Assembly: GCA_036924855.1 (NCBI GenBank)
Contig: JBAGRP010000001.1
Span: forward strand, 6,126,001-6,190,000
Direction: 5' to 3'
Length of the DNA: 64,000 nt
From: Nitrobacteraceae bacterium AZCC 2146
GTDB lineage: Bacteria > Pseudomonadota > Alphaproteobacteria > Rhizobiales > Xanthobacteraceae
The notes under the pieces are model-generated. The model ran no database searches, was not told the DNA's origin, and worked only from the letters and a program-made list of their open reading frames with translations. Position 1 is the stretch's first letter. Every line of letters begins with the position of its first letter. Shown here in pieces: positions 8,760 to 17,272 of this stretch. A program made the position numbers and the translations under genes.

Positions 8760-8789
8760 CTTTGTCTGACCCCGAAGGTGTTGTTCGCC

Positions 8790-9674
8790 ATGCCCGCCGC
8801 CGTTTCCATCCTGCCGAGCCAGCAGCTCGCGGCGCTGAACGATGCCTACCGCAAGGCGGTGGCGCGCAAGCGGCTGCGCACCACGCTGGTGACGGCGGTG
8901 TGTTTCGCGGCATTGCTGATGGCGGCGATGGGCGCCGAGGTCAACGTCGTGACCTTCGTCGGCAAGATCGGCAATTTCGCCAGCTATTTCGACCGCATCT
9001 TCACGCTGGATGGCGGCGTCCGGGTCTGGAACGATATCGGCGAATGGTTCTGGGGCTGGAAAAAGTGGCTGTCGCTGCTCGGCGAAACCGTGTTGATCAG
9101 CTATGTCGGCACGTTGGTTGGCGCCGTCATCGCCTTCGGGCTGAACTTTCTCGCCGCTGAAAACACCGGGCCATCGGCCGCGCTGCGCTTTGCGGTCAAG
9201 CGTTTCATGGAATTCTGCCGCACCGTTCCGGACATCGTGTTCGCGCTGATCTTCGTCATCGCCTTCGGGCTCGGCCCGATGGCCGGCGTGCTGGCAATCG
9301 CGATTCACTGCATCGGCGCGCTTGGCAAGCAATATGGCGAGATCGTCGAGAACATCGACATGAAGCCGGTGGAAGGCGTCCGCGCCACCGGCGCCGGCTG
9401 GATGGCCTGCATGCGCTTCGCGGTGCTGCCGCAGGTCGCGGCCGGCTTTGCCAGCTACACGCTGCTGCGTTTCGAGATCAATGTGCGCGGCGCCTCGGTG
9501 ATGGGCTTTGTCGGCGCCGGCGGCATCGGCCAGGAACTGGTCGTCGCTGTCCGCAAATTCTATTATTCCGACGTCAGCGCCATCCTGGTGATGATCATTG
9601 CCACCGTGTTCATCATCGACATCGGCACCGGCTGGATGCGCGGCCGGCTGTTCGGCAAGGAAGCCCGGTCATGA
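8790..9674 (+). CDS. phnE: Phosphonate ABC transporter permease (first)
   Basis: 294 residues with several hydrophobic segments (for example about 32-52, 105-130, 148-172 and 265-285) and the binding-protein-dependent permease EAA-type loop around VEGVRATGAGWMACMRFAVLPQV, which docks onto PhnC. VMGFVGAGGIGQELVVAV near residue 240 is typical of PhnE. The ATG at 8790 has GAAGG ten bases upstream and is favoured over a GTG four codons before. It overlaps the second permease by ATGA. Two PhnE genes per operon are common in rhizobia; they presumably form a heterodimeric channel. Confidence 0.93.
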   Translation: MPAAVSILPSQQLAALNDAYRKAVARKRLRTTLVTAVCFAALLMAAMGAEVNVVTFVGKIGNFASYFDRIFTLDGGVRVWNDIGEWFWGWKKWLSLLGETVLISYVGTLVGAVIAFGLNFLAAENTGPSAALRFAVKRFMEFCRTVPDIVFALIFVIAFGLGPMAGVLAIAIHCIGALGKQYGEIVENIDMKPVEGVRATGAGWMACMRFAVLPQVAAGFASYTLLRFEINVRGASVMGFVGAGGIGQELVVAVRKFYYSDVSAILVMIIATVFIIDIGTGWMRGRLFGKEARS

Positions 9675-10534
9675 GCAAGCAGCACATGAGCAAGCTGCCG
9701 GGCACCAACACCGAGGACCTGCGCGCGCGCTATCCCGCAGTGTTCAATCGGCCGGTGGCGGCGCGCGCCGCCGTGCCAGCGATCTTCGTCGCGGCGCTGG
9801 CGCTGTTCATCTTCGGCCTCAACGAGCTGGAATTCTCCCCGGCGCGGATGCTGTCGGGGCTGCGCCAGCTCGGCTGGATCGTGATGATGATGATTCCGCC
9901 GGATCCCGGCTCATCTCTCCCGGCCTATCTCGCCGCAATGGGCGAGACGCTGTCGATCGCGCTGCTGGGCACCACGCTCGCCGCCGTCTTCGCGCTGCCG
10001 GTCAGCCTGCTCGCGGCGCGCAATATCGTGCCGTCGAACTTCTTTCGCTTCCCGGTGCGGCGATTTCTGGATTCCATCCGCGGCGTCGATACGCTGATCT
10101 GGGCGCTGGTCTGGATCAATGTGGTGGGGCTCGGCCCGTTCGCCGGCGTGCTGGCGATTGCGGTGTCGGACTTCGGCGCGTTCGGAAAACTATTCTCCGA
10201 GGCGATCGAGGCCGCCGACAAGAAGCAGGTCGAGGGCATCCGCGCCTCCGGTGGCAGCGCGCTGCATGAAATCCGCTTCGGCCTGCTGCCGCAAGTGCTG
10301 CCGGTGATCGCCGGCCAGGTGCTGTATTTCATCGAATCCAACACCCGCTCGGCCACCATCATCGGCATCGTCGGTGCCGGCGGCATCGGCTTGCAGCTCG
10401 CCGAGCAGATCCGCGTGCTGGAATGGCAGAAGGTGTCGTTCCTGATCCTGATGATCCTCGTCGCCGTCGCGGCGATCGATTTTATCTCCAGCCGGCTGCG
10501 CTTTGCGATTATCGGGCGGCGGGCGGTGGTGTGA
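9671..10534 (+). CDS. phnE: Phosphonate ABC transporter permease (second)
   Basis: 287 residues, homologous in layout to the preceding permease: an N-terminal cytoplasmic stretch, a first membrane segment about 35-53, and the ATPase-docking loop VEGIRASGGSALHEIRFGLLPQV followed by TIIGIVGAGGIGLQLAEQI. The start overlaps the stop of the first permease by four bases, so translation is probably coupled. A second Met four codons downstream (MSKLPG) is an alternative start. It ends the import operon; the sequence after it is a palindromic repeat rather than a T-tailed terminator. Confidence 0.93.
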   Translation: MSKQHMSKLPGTNTEDLRARYPAVFNRPVAARAAVPAIFVAALALFIFGLNELEFSPARMLSGLRQLGWIVMMMIPPDPGSSLPAYLAAMGETLSIALLGTTLAAVFALPVSLLAARNIVPSNFFRFPVRRFLDSIRGVDTLIWALVWINVVGLGPFAGVLAIAVSDFGAFGKLFSEAIEAADKKQVEGIRASGGSALHEIRFGLLPQVLPVIAGQVLYFIESNTRSATIIGIVGAGGIGLQLAEQIRVLEWQKVSFLILMILVAVAAIDFISSRLRFAIIGRRAVV

Positions 10535-10563
10535 ACGCCGGGGGAGGGCCACCGGCCTCACCC

Positions 10564-10658
10564 CGTCATTGCGAGGAGCCCTTGCGACGAAGCAATCCAG
10601 CTCTTTACGCGCGTGCGGCCTTCTGGATTGCCGCGTCGCTTCGCTCCTCGCAATCACG
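10564..10658. repeat. Intergenic palindromic repeat, GTCATTGCGAGGAGC family
   Basis: Two nested inverted repeats: CGTCATTGCGAGGAGC at 10564-10579 pairs with GCTCCTCGCAATCACG at 10643-10658 (one mismatch), and GCGACGAAGCAATCCAG at 10584-10600 pairs with CTGGATTGCCGCGTCGC at 10623-10639 (imperfect). The element sits between convergent phnE2 and phnF. Repeats of this sequence style are dispersed in intergenic DNA of Bradyrhizobium and Rhodopseudomonas relatives; here it could also act as a bidirectional terminator. Confidence 0.7.
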
Positions 10659-10674
10659 GCGGCGAGGCCGGAAG

Positions 10675-11406
10675 CTAGCCGCCGTTCTCGACCACGAACT
10701 CTACGCGCTCGGCGACAAAGCGGGAGCGCGACACCTTCAGCCGCGTACCGTCCACATCGATGTCGGTGCTATCGACGATCAGGATCGGGCGGCCCAGCGC
10801 GAGGTCGAGCCGCGCAGCGTCGGCGGCATCGACGATGGCCGCGGTGATGCGGGTGGAAAGCCGGCGGTAATCGCGGATGCCGTAATGCGCCAATAGCTTT
10901 GTCGTGGAATTCAGGCGCGCGTAGACTTCTGCGGCATCGGGAAAGCGGTCCGCGGAAAACCATGTGGTCCCGATGCAGATCGGCGTCCTGTCGGCGAACC
11001 GCAGCGCTTCGATCCTTACCAAAGGCGCGCCGGTCTTCAGTTCGAGCTGTTTGGCGAGATCGCGCGTCGCGGGTTCGGTGAATGCTTCAATCAGCCGGCC
11101 ATCGGGCTCGCGGCCGCCGGCGCCGACGATCTCCGAGAATCGCGTGCGCGAGCGCAGCGGGTACTTCAGCTTGGGCGCTTCCACATAGGTGCCGCTGCCG
11201 CGCTCGGCGCGGACCAGCCCGCGCTCCGCCAGCGTTGCCAGTGCGCGGCGCACGGTGTGGCGGTTGACGCGATAGGTCTCGGCGATATCGGTCTCGCCCG
11301 GCAGCTTTTCGCCGGCGGGAAAGCGGCCATCGGCGATGCCGCGCTCGATGCCGTCGGCGACCTGCCGCCACAGCGCCACGCCAGTAGGTTTGTCCTGAAT
11401 GGTCAC
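10675..11406 (-). CDS. phnF: GntR-family (HutC/UTRA) phosphonate regulator
   Basis: 243 residues. An N-terminal GntR winged helix (about 10-75: LWRQVADGIERGIADGRFPAG, then DIAETYRVNRHTVRRALATL) is joined to a C-terminal UTRA ligand-binding domain (about 90-235). This is the PhnF type of regulator encoded at phosphonate loci. The start codon is GTG; no better start is visible upstream. It is transcribed away from phnG, and the 130-bp spacer contains a perfect inverted repeat that is its likely operator. Probable role is repression of phnG-N (and itself), relieved by a phosphonate-derived ligand; this is inferred from family and position. Confidence 0.9.
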   Translation of the reverse strand: MTIQDKPTGVALWRQVADGIERGIADGRFPAGEKLPGETDIAETYRVNRHTVRRALATLAERGLVRAERGSGTYVEAPKLKYPLRSRTRFSEIVGAGGREPDGRLIEAFTEPATRDLAKQLELKTGAPLVRIEALRFADRTPICIGTTWFSADRFPDAAEVYARLNSTTKLLAHYGIRDYRRLSTRITAAIVDAADAARLDLALGRPILIVDSTDIDVDGTRLKVSRSRFVAERVEFVVENGG

Positions 11407-11459
11407 GATTAAAGCCGTCTCACAGATTGTCTGCGATGGGATAGCGAAAAATCATTGGT

Positions 11460-11477
11460 CTGTCACGAAACGGTCAT
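11460..11477 (+). promoter_or_regulatory. Pho box upstream of phnG
   Basis: CTGTCAC-GAAA-CGGTCAT, two direct heptamers with 11-bp periodicity; each matches six of seven bases of the PhoB half-site CTGTCAT. It lies 60 bp upstream of the phnG start and 11 bp before the inverted repeat, giving PhoB activation and PhnF control at one promoter. Confidence 0.8.
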
Positions 11478-11488
11478 TGCACAGGTCT

Positions 11489-11520
11489 ATCAAGTTGTCT
11501 AACAATATAGACAACTTGAT
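11489..11520. promoter_or_regulatory. Perfect 13-bp inverted repeat, probable PhnF operator
   Basis: ATCAAGTTGTCTA (11489-11501) and TAGACAACTTGAT (11508-11520) are exact reverse complements separated by ACAATA. The GTCTA/TAGAC cores are like the operators of GntR/HutC-family repressors. The site lies between divergent phnF and phnG, 16 bp before the ATG at 11537, a position suited to repression. Confidence 0.8.
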
Positions 11521-11536
11521 CCGGACCATGGTGCCC

Positions 11537-11998
11537 ATGACCACATCCAGCCCGAACGACCAGCAGACCCGGCGGCAGGCCGCGATGGCGGTACTCAGCC
11601 ACGCCGCGACGGCGGAGATCGCCGGCCATCTCGATGCCATCCCGGTGCCCGTCCACGAACAGCTGCGCGAGCCGGAGAACGGCCTCGTCATGCTGCGTGG
11701 CCGGATCGGCGGCGACGGCGCGCCGTTCAATCTCGGCGAGGCCACGGTATCGCGCGCCGCGGTGCGGCTGGTTAGCGGGGAGGTCGGCTTCGGTTACACG
11801 CTCGGCCGCGACCGCGAAAAGGCAAAATTGATCGCGCTATGCGATGCGCTGATCCAGACCAACGAATTTGCCACCGCGGTGGAGGCGCAGGTGCTGACGC
11901 CGCTGCGCACGCGCATTGCCGCCGACCAGCAGCGCAAGGCGGCGGAAGCCGCGGCGACCAAAGTCGATTTCTACACGCTCGTGCGCGGGGAGGGCTGA
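11537..11998 (+). CDS. phnG: Alpha-D-ribose 1-methylphosphonate 5-triphosphate synthase subunit PhnG
   Basis: 153 residues. PhnG forms the PhnGHIJ core complex, with PhnG central in the transfer of the phosphonate onto the ribose of ATP. The sequence shows the family pattern NGLVMLRGRIGGDGAPFNLGEATVSRA and SGEVGFGYTLGRDREKA. The start is taken at MTTSSPND; another ATG nine bases upstream (11528) is possible and neither has a strong ribosome site. It is the first of eight closely spaced genes phnGHIJKLMN and is followed by phnH after two bases. Confidence 0.95.
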   Translation: MTTSSPNDQQTRRQAAMAVLSHAATAEIAGHLDAIPVPVHEQLREPENGLVMLRGRIGGDGAPFNLGEATVSRAAVRLVSGEVGFGYTLGRDREKAKLIALCDALIQTNEFATAVEAQVLTPLRTRIAADQQRKAAEAAATKVDFYTLVRGEG

Positions 11999-12000
11999 CC

Positions 12001-12606
12001 ATGGCGACGATTGCAGAAATGCCGGCGGGATTTGCCGACAAGGTATTGTCGGCGCAATCGACCTTCCGCTCGGTGATGGACGCGATGGCGCGGCCCGGCA
12101 GCGTGCAGCGCATCGAGGCCGCCTCTGGTGTGCCGGCGTCGCTGATGCGCGGCTCCGCGGCTATCGCGCTGACCCTGTTCGATCAGGACACCCCGGTCTG
12201 GCTCGACGCAAAAATGTCGGCGACCTCCGATGTCGCCAAATGGATCAAGTTTCACACCAGCGCGCCCGTCATCGCCGACTCCTCAGTTTGCAGCTTCGCG
12301 CTGATCGGCGACATCGACCAGCTTCCGGCGCTGCAGCGCTTTGCCATCGGCAGCAACGACTATCCTGATCGTTCGACGACGCTGATCGTCCAGGTTTCGA
12401 GTCTGACGCAGGGCCCCGCGATCGAATTGCGCGGCCCCGGCATCGACGGCACGGCGGTGCTGCGGACCCAGATTGCGCCGGAATTGCTTGAGCGTCTGGC
12501 GATCAACCATGCGCTGTTTCCCCGCGGCATCGATCTCGTTCTCGTCGCCGATGACGCCATCGTCGCGATCCCGCGCACCACGCGCTTTGTCGCAAAGGAA
12601 GGCTGA
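12001..12606 (+). CDS. phnH: Alpha-D-ribose 1-methylphosphonate 5-triphosphate synthase subunit PhnH
   Basis: 201 residues, normal for PhnH, a dimer-forming scaffold subunit of the PhnGHIJ complex. The N-terminal LSAQSTFRSVMDAMARPGSV is the family hallmark, and IELRGPGIDGTAVL and HALFPRGIDLVLV are conserved C-terminal segments. It starts two bases after the phnG stop and ends two bases before phnI, consistent with coupled translation of subunits needed in equal amounts. Confidence 0.95.
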   Translation: MATIAEMPAGFADKVLSAQSTFRSVMDAMARPGSVQRIEAASGVPASLMRGSAAIALTLFDQDTPVWLDAKMSATSDVAKWIKFHTSAPVIADSSVCSFALIGDIDQLPALQRFAIGSNDYPDRSTTLIVQVSSLTQGPAIELRGPGIDGTAVLRTQIAPELLERLAINHALFPRGIDLVLVADDAIVAIPRTTRFVAKEG

Positions 12607-12608
12607 CC

Positions 12609-13715
12609 ATGTATGTCGCCGTCAAGGGTGGCGAACGCGCCATCGAAAACGCGCACCGGCTGCTGGCGCATGAGCGCCGCGGCGACCGCAACGTGCCGGA
12701 AGTGTCGCTGGCGCAGATTTCCGGGCAGCTCAGCCTCGGTGTCGATCGCGTCATGACCGAAGGTTCGCTGTATGACCGCGAACTGGCTGCGCTGGCGATC
12801 AAGCAGGCGCGCGGCGACATGATCGAGGCAATCTTTCTGCTGCGTGCGTTTCGCGCCACGCTGCCGCGGTTCGGCGTCAGCGAGCCGGTCGAGACCTCGC
12901 AGATGCAGGTGCGACGCCGGATCTCCTCGACGTTCAAGGACATGCCGGGCGGCCAGATCCTCGGCTCGACCTTCGACTATACCCATCGTCTGCTCGATCC
13001 CGTGCTATCAGGCGAGTCCATGCCGGAGCAGCCGGCGATGGCCGAGGCGCAGCCGGCGGTGATGCCGCGCGTCACCGATATCCTGGGCCGCGATGGCCTG
13101 ATCGAATCCTCGCCGGCGGAAGATGCGGATCAGTCGGTCGGCGATCTCACGCGGGATGCGCTGAGCTTCCCGGCGGATCGCGACCTGCGTCTACAAAATC
13201 TCGCGCGCGCCGACGAAGGCTTTCTGCTGTCGCTCGGGTATTCCTCGCAGCGCGGCTATGGCCGCAACCATCCCTTCGCTGGCGAAATTCGTCTCGGCGA
13301 GGTGGAAGTCGAGTTCATGGCGGAGGATGTCGGCTTCGCGGTGCCGCTCGGCGCGATCACGCTGACCGAATGCCAGATGGTCAACCAGTTCAAGGGCACC
13401 GACACCGAGGCGCCGTGCTTCACCCGCGGCTACGGTCTTGCCTTCGGGCAGAGCGAGCGCAAGGCGATGTCGATGGCGCTGGTGGACCGCGCGTTGCGCG
13501 CCCGCGAACTCGGCGAGGACGTGCAAGCGCCGGCGCAGGATGAGGAATTCGTGATGTCGCATTCCGACAATGTGCAGGCGACGGGGTTCGTCGAGCATCT
13601 CAAGCTGCCGCATTACGTCGACTTCCAGTCCGAACTCGGTCTGCTGCGAAAACTCCGCAAGGAGTTTCACGAGGCGATGGAAACACCATCCGAAATGCAG
13701 GAGGCCGCGGAATGA
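12609..13715 (+). CDS. phnI: Alpha-D-ribose 1-methylphosphonate 5-triphosphate synthase subunit PhnI
   Basis: 368 residues, the expected PhnI length. PhnI is the nucleosidase/transferase subunit that, with PhnG, PhnH and PhnL, replaces adenine of ATP by the phosphonate. Start MYVAVKGGERAIENAHRLL is the canonical PhnI N-terminus; FSYTH-like GSTFDYTHRLLDPVL and YGLAFGQSERKAMSMALVDRAL are further family segments, as is HSDNVQATGFVEHLKLPHYVD near residue 315 (histidines thought to bind metal). It overlaps phnJ by ATGA. Confidence 0.96.
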   Translation: MYVAVKGGERAIENAHRLLAHERRGDRNVPEVSLAQISGQLSLGVDRVMTEGSLYDRELAALAIKQARGDMIEAIFLLRAFRATLPRFGVSEPVETSQMQVRRRISSTFKDMPGGQILGSTFDYTHRLLDPVLSGESMPEQPAMAEAQPAVMPRVTDILGRDGLIESSPAEDADQSVGDLTRDALSFPADRDLRLQNLARADEGFLLSLGYSSQRGYGRNHPFAGEIRLGEVEVEFMAEDVGFAVPLGAITLTECQMVNQFKGTDTEAPCFTRGYGLAFGQSERKAMSMALVDRALRARELGEDVQAPAQDEEFVMSHSDNVQATGFVEHLKLPHYVDFQSELGLLRKLRKEFHEAMETPSEMQEAAE

Positions 13716-14596
13716 ACGCGCCAACGTATAATTTCGCTTATCTGGACGAACAGACCAAGCGGATGATCCGCCGCGCCATCCTGAAGGCGATTGCGATTCC
13801 CGGCTATCAGGTGCCGTTCGCCAGCCGGGAAATGCCGATGCCCTATGGCTGGGGCACCGGCGGCGTCCAGCTCACCGCAGCGATCCTCGGCACGAACGAT
13901 GTGCTGAAGGTGATCGACCAGGGCTCTGACGACACCACCAACGCGATCTCGATCCGCAAATTCTTTGAAAAGACCGCGGGCGTCGCGACCACCACCAGCA
14001 CGGCCAACGCCACGGTGATCCAGACCCGGCACCGGATTCCGGAAGCATCGCTGCATGCGCAGCAGGTGCTGGTCTATCAGGTGCCGATCCCCGAGCCCTT
14101 GCGCTACCTCGAGCCGCGAGAGACCGAGACGCGCCGCATGCATGCGCTCGGCGAATACGGGTTGATGCACGTCAAGCTCTATGAGGACATCGCCCGCTTC
14201 GGCCACATCGCGACGGCCTACGCCTATCCGGTCAAGGTCAATGCGCGCTATGTGATGGACCCGTCGCCGACGCCGAAATTCGACAATCCGAAGATGGATA
14301 ATTGCCCAGCGCTGCAGCTGTTCGGCGCCGGCCGCGAGAAGCGCATTTACGCGATCCCGCCTTACACATCGGTGGTGTCGCTGGATTTCGAGGATCACCC
14401 GTTCACACGCTACAAGCACGATGCCTGCTGCGCGCTGTGCGGCTCCGGCGAATCCTACCTCGACGAGATCGTCACCGACAACAAGGGCAGCCGGATGTTC
14501 GTCTGCTCCGACACCGACTATTGCGAGACGAGGCAGTCGCAGGGCCATCGCGGCAGCGAGAGCGCGGCCCCCTATGCGGAGAGCAAGCATGCTTGA
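13712..14596 (+). CDS. phnJ: Alpha-D-ribose 1-methylphosphonate 5-phosphate C-P lyase
   Basis: 294 residues. The radical-SAM enzyme that breaks the carbon-phosphorus bond, releasing the alkane and 5-phosphoribosyl 1,2-cyclic phosphate. The iron-sulfur ligands are all present with correct spacing: C240-x2-C243-x21-C265-x5-C271, matching the atypical C-terminal motif of E. coli PhnJ. The glycine used as the radical site is G31 in AIAIPGYQVPF. The N-terminus YNFAYLDEQTKRMIRRA is typical. It overlaps phnI by four bases and phnK by eight, so the core enzyme and its ATPase are translationally linked. The gene appears fully functional. Confidence 0.97.
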   Translation: MNAPTYNFAYLDEQTKRMIRRAILKAIAIPGYQVPFASREMPMPYGWGTGGVQLTAAILGTNDVLKVIDQGSDDTTNAISIRKFFEKTAGVATTTSTANATVIQTRHRIPEASLHAQQVLVYQVPIPEPLRYLEPRETETRRMHALGEYGLMHVKLYEDIARFGHIATAYAYPVKVNARYVMDPSPTPKFDNPKMDNCPALQLFGAGREKRIYAIPPYTSVVSLDFEDHPFTRYKHDACCALCGSGESYLDEIVTDNKGSRMFVCSDTDYCETRQSQGHRGSESAAPYAESKHA

Positions 14597-15392
14597 GGTC
14601 ACCAAATCCCCGCGCGACGACGATCAGCCGCTGCTGCTTGCGGAAAACCTAAGCAAATCCTTCGGCCGGCTGCAGGCCTGCCGCGAGGTCTCCTTCGCGC
14701 TGTATCCCGGCGAAGTGCTGGCCATCGTCGGTGAATCCGGCTCCGGCAAATCGACGCTGCTGCAATTGCTGTCGGCGCAAATGGCGCCGAATGCCGGCTC
14801 GGTCTCTTATCGCATGCGCGATGGCGTGATGCGCGATCTTGCAGCGCTGGGCGAGGCCGAGCGGCGCTTCCTGTTTCGCACCGACTGGGGCTTTGTGCAC
14901 CAGGATCCGGCGATGGGTTTGCGCATGGCGGTGTCGGCCGGCGCCAATGTAGGCGAGCGGCTGATGGCGGTCGGTCACAACCATTACGGCAAGATCCGGC
15001 AGACCGCGGCCTCCTGGCTGGAGCGCGTCGAGATATCCGTCGATCGCATTGACGATGCGCCCAAAACCTATTCCGGCGGCATGCGGCAGCGGCTGCAGAT
15101 CGCGCGCAACCTCGTTACTGAACCGCGGCTGGTGTTCATGGACGAGCCGACCGGCGGCCTCGATGTCTCCGTGCAGGCGCGCCTTCTGGATATGATGCGC
15201 ACGCTGGTCAGCGAACTCGGCCTCGCCGCTATCGTGGTCACCCATGATCTCGCCGTGGCGCGGCTGCTGTCGCACCGGGTGATGGTGATGCAGGGCGGCC
15301 GCGTCATCGAGACCGGCCTCACCGATCAGGTACTCGACGATCCCCGCGAGCCCTATACGCAACTGCTCGTTTCCTCGATCCTGCCGGCGTGA
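14589..15392 (+). CDS. phnK: C-P lyase complex ATP-binding protein PhnK
   Basis: 267 residues of the ABC ATPase fold, without a membrane partner; PhnK binds the PhnGHIJ core. Walker A GESGSGKST (about 44-52), signature YSGGMRQRLQIARN (about 160-173) and Walker B LVFMDEPTGGLD (about 178-189) are intact. DWGFVHQDPAMGLRM is typical of PhnK. The ATG at 14589 overlaps the phnJ stop by eight bases; an earlier in-frame ATG at 14421 lies deep within phnJ and encodes non-family sequence. Confidence 0.95.
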   Translation: MLEVTKSPRDDDQPLLLAENLSKSFGRLQACREVSFALYPGEVLAIVGESGSGKSTLLQLLSAQMAPNAGSVSYRMRDGVMRDLAALGEAERRFLFRTDWGFVHQDPAMGLRMAVSAGANVGERLMAVGHNHYGKIRQTAASWLERVEISVDRIDDAPKTYSGGMRQRLQIARNLVTEPRLVFMDEPTGGLDVSVQARLLDMMRTLVSELGLAAIVVTHDLAVARLLSHRVMVMQGGRVIETGLTDQVLDDPREPYTQLLVSSILPA

Positions 15393-15399
15393 GGGCAAC

Positions 15400-16098
15400 A
15401 TGATTCCAATGATCGATATCCGCAACGCGGAAAAGACCTTTGTGATGCATCTCCAGGATGGCATCCGTTTGCCGGTGGTACGCGGTGTCTCGTTTCACGT
15501 CGCGCCCGGCGAATGCGTCGTGCTGTCCGGCCCCTCCGGCGCCGGCAAATCCTCGATCCTGAAGATGATTTTCGGCAATTATCGCTGCGATGGCGGCGTG
15601 ATCGGTGTGCAGCATCAGGGCGCAACCATTGATCTCGCCACCGCCGAGCCGCGACAGATCCTCAGCGTCCGCCGCAACACCATCGGCTATGTCAGCCAGT
15701 TCCTGCGCGCGGTGCCGCGCGTCGCGGCGCTCGATGTGGTGGCCGAACCGCTGCTGGCCACTGGCGTGGCACGGGACGAGGCGCGCGAGCGCGCCGGCGC
15801 GCTGCTGCGGCGCCTCAATATTCCCGAACGGCTGTGGAAGCTGCCGCCCTCGACCTTCTCCGGCGGCGAGCAGCAGCGCGTTAACATTGCCCGCGGCTTC
15901 ATCTCCAGCCTGCCGATCCTGCTGCTGGATGAGCCGACCGCGTCGCTGGACGCCGTCAACCGTGCCGTCGTCGTCGAACTGGTTGCGGAGAAGAAACGCG
16001 CCGGTGTCGCCATGGTCGCCATCGTTCATGACGACGAGGTACGCCACCTGATTGCCGACCGGCTGGTCGATGTGACATCGTTCGCCGCGGCCGCTTGA
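15400..16098 (+). CDS. phnL: C-P lyase complex ATP-binding protein PhnL
   Basis: 232 residues, the second ABC-type ATPase of the complex, required for the first step and for assembly with PhnK on the core. Walker A GPSGAGKSS (about 44-52), signature FSGGEQQRVNIARG (about 152-165) and Walker B ILLLDEPTASLD (about 171-182) are visible. KTFVMHLQDGIRLPVV near the N-terminus is PhnL-specific. It begins seven bases after phnK and is followed by phnM after 16 bases. Confidence 0.95.
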   Translation: MIPMIDIRNAEKTFVMHLQDGIRLPVVRGVSFHVAPGECVVLSGPSGAGKSSILKMIFGNYRCDGGVIGVQHQGATIDLATAEPRQILSVRRNTIGYVSQFLRAVPRVAALDVVAEPLLATGVARDEARERAGALLRRLNIPERLWKLPPSTFSGGEQQRVNIARGFISSLPILLLDEPTASLDAVNRAVVVELVAEKKRAGVAMVAIVHDDEVRHLIADRLVDVTSFAAAA

Positions 16099-16114
16099 GA
16101 AAGAAGACAATGAG

Positions 16115-17272
16115 ATGAAGCAGAGACAAACCGAAACCGTCATCGGCAACGCCAAAATCGTTCTGGCGGATCGCGTCATCGAGCGGGGCTGGATCGCCTT
16201 CGCCAATGGCCGGATCGCCGAATTCGGTGAGGGCGATGCGCCTGCCGGCAGCGACGACGCCCGCGGCGATCTCATCATGCCCGGCCTGATCGAGCTGCAC
16301 ACCGATCATCTCGAAGCGCATTTCGTGCCGCGGCCAAAAGTGTTCTGGGATCCGATCGCCGCGGTCGTCTCCTATGACGCGCAACTTGCGACATCGGGCA
16401 TCACCACCGTGCTGGATTCGCTGCGGGTGTGGCGCGAGAAGGGCGCCGAGGAGGCCGACGGCCATGCCGGCCTGCTGGCGGACGCGATTGCGTCGGCGCG
16501 CGATGCCGAGCTGCTGCGCGCCGATCACTTCCTGCATCTGCGCTGCGAGATTCCGATGCCGAGCGTAGTCGAGGAGGCCAAGGAAATGGTCGGCCGGCCC
16601 GATGTGCGGCTGATGTCGCTGATGGACCACACGCCGGGCCAGCGTCAGTTTCGCGACGAGGGCAAGCTGCGCGATTACTATCGCGGCAAGGGTGCCGGCA
16701 AGACCGACGCCCAGCTCGACGAATTGTTCGCGCAGCGTTTTGCGTATCAGAAGGCTTATGCCGCCAACAACCTGCGCGACATCGTAGCGTTGGCGCAGCA
16801 GCACAACATTCCGCTCGCCAGCCATGACGACACCACAGACGAAAACGTCACCGACGCGATCCGCGATCGCATCTCGGTCGCGGAATTTCCGACCACCATG
16901 GAAGCCGCGCGTGGTCTGCACGAGGCTGGCATCGGCATCCTGATGGGGGCACCGAATGTGGTGCGCAACGGCTCGCATTCCGGCAACATCGCCGCGGTCG
17001 ATCTCGCCCGCGAGGGGCTGCTGGATATCCTGTCGTCGGACTACATCCCGTCGAGTCTCTTGATGGCGGCGCTGCAATTGCCGGGTCGGGTACCCACCAT
17101 TGACCTCGCCACTGCGGTGCGCACCGTCACCAAGCGGCCGGCGGAAGCGGTTGGTCTGCCGGATCGCGGCGAGATCGCGGTGGGCAAGCGCGCCGACGTT
17201 ATCCGCGTCCATGTTGCGCGCGATCTCCCGGTGGTGCGCAGCGTCTGGCGCGAAGGGCAACGCGTGGCATGA
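16115..17272 (+). CDS. phnM: Alpha-D-ribose 1-methylphosphonate 5-triphosphate diphosphatase PhnM
   Basis: 385 residues, the canonical PhnM. It removes pyrophosphate from ribose 1-alkylphosphonate 5-triphosphate, providing the PhnJ substrate. Motifs: IMPGLIELHTDHLEAHFVPRP (read as LHTDHLEAH for the metal site), MSLMDHTPGQRQF, PLASHDDTTDENV, GAPNVVRNGSHSGN and DILSSDYIPSSLL. Compared with the copy at 4836-6023 the active-site loop is the standard form, so this one is likely the main pathway enzyme. It overlaps phnN by ATGA. Confidence 0.95.
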   Translation: MKQRQTETVIGNAKIVLADRVIERGWIAFANGRIAEFGEGDAPAGSDDARGDLIMPGLIELHTDHLEAHFVPRPKVFWDPIAAVVSYDAQLATSGITTVLDSLRVWREKGAEEADGHAGLLADAIASARDAELLRADHFLHLRCEIPMPSVVEEAKEMVGRPDVRLMSLMDHTPGQRQFRDEGKLRDYYRGKGAGKTDAQLDELFAQRFAYQKAYAANNLRDIVALAQQHNIPLASHDDTTDENVTDAIRDRISVAEFPTTMEAARGLHEAGIGILMGAPNVVRNGSHSGNIAAVDLAREGLLDILSSDYIPSSLLMAALQLPGRVPTIDLATAVRTVTKRPAEAVGLPDRGEIAVGKRADVIRVHVARDLPVVRSVWREGQRVA

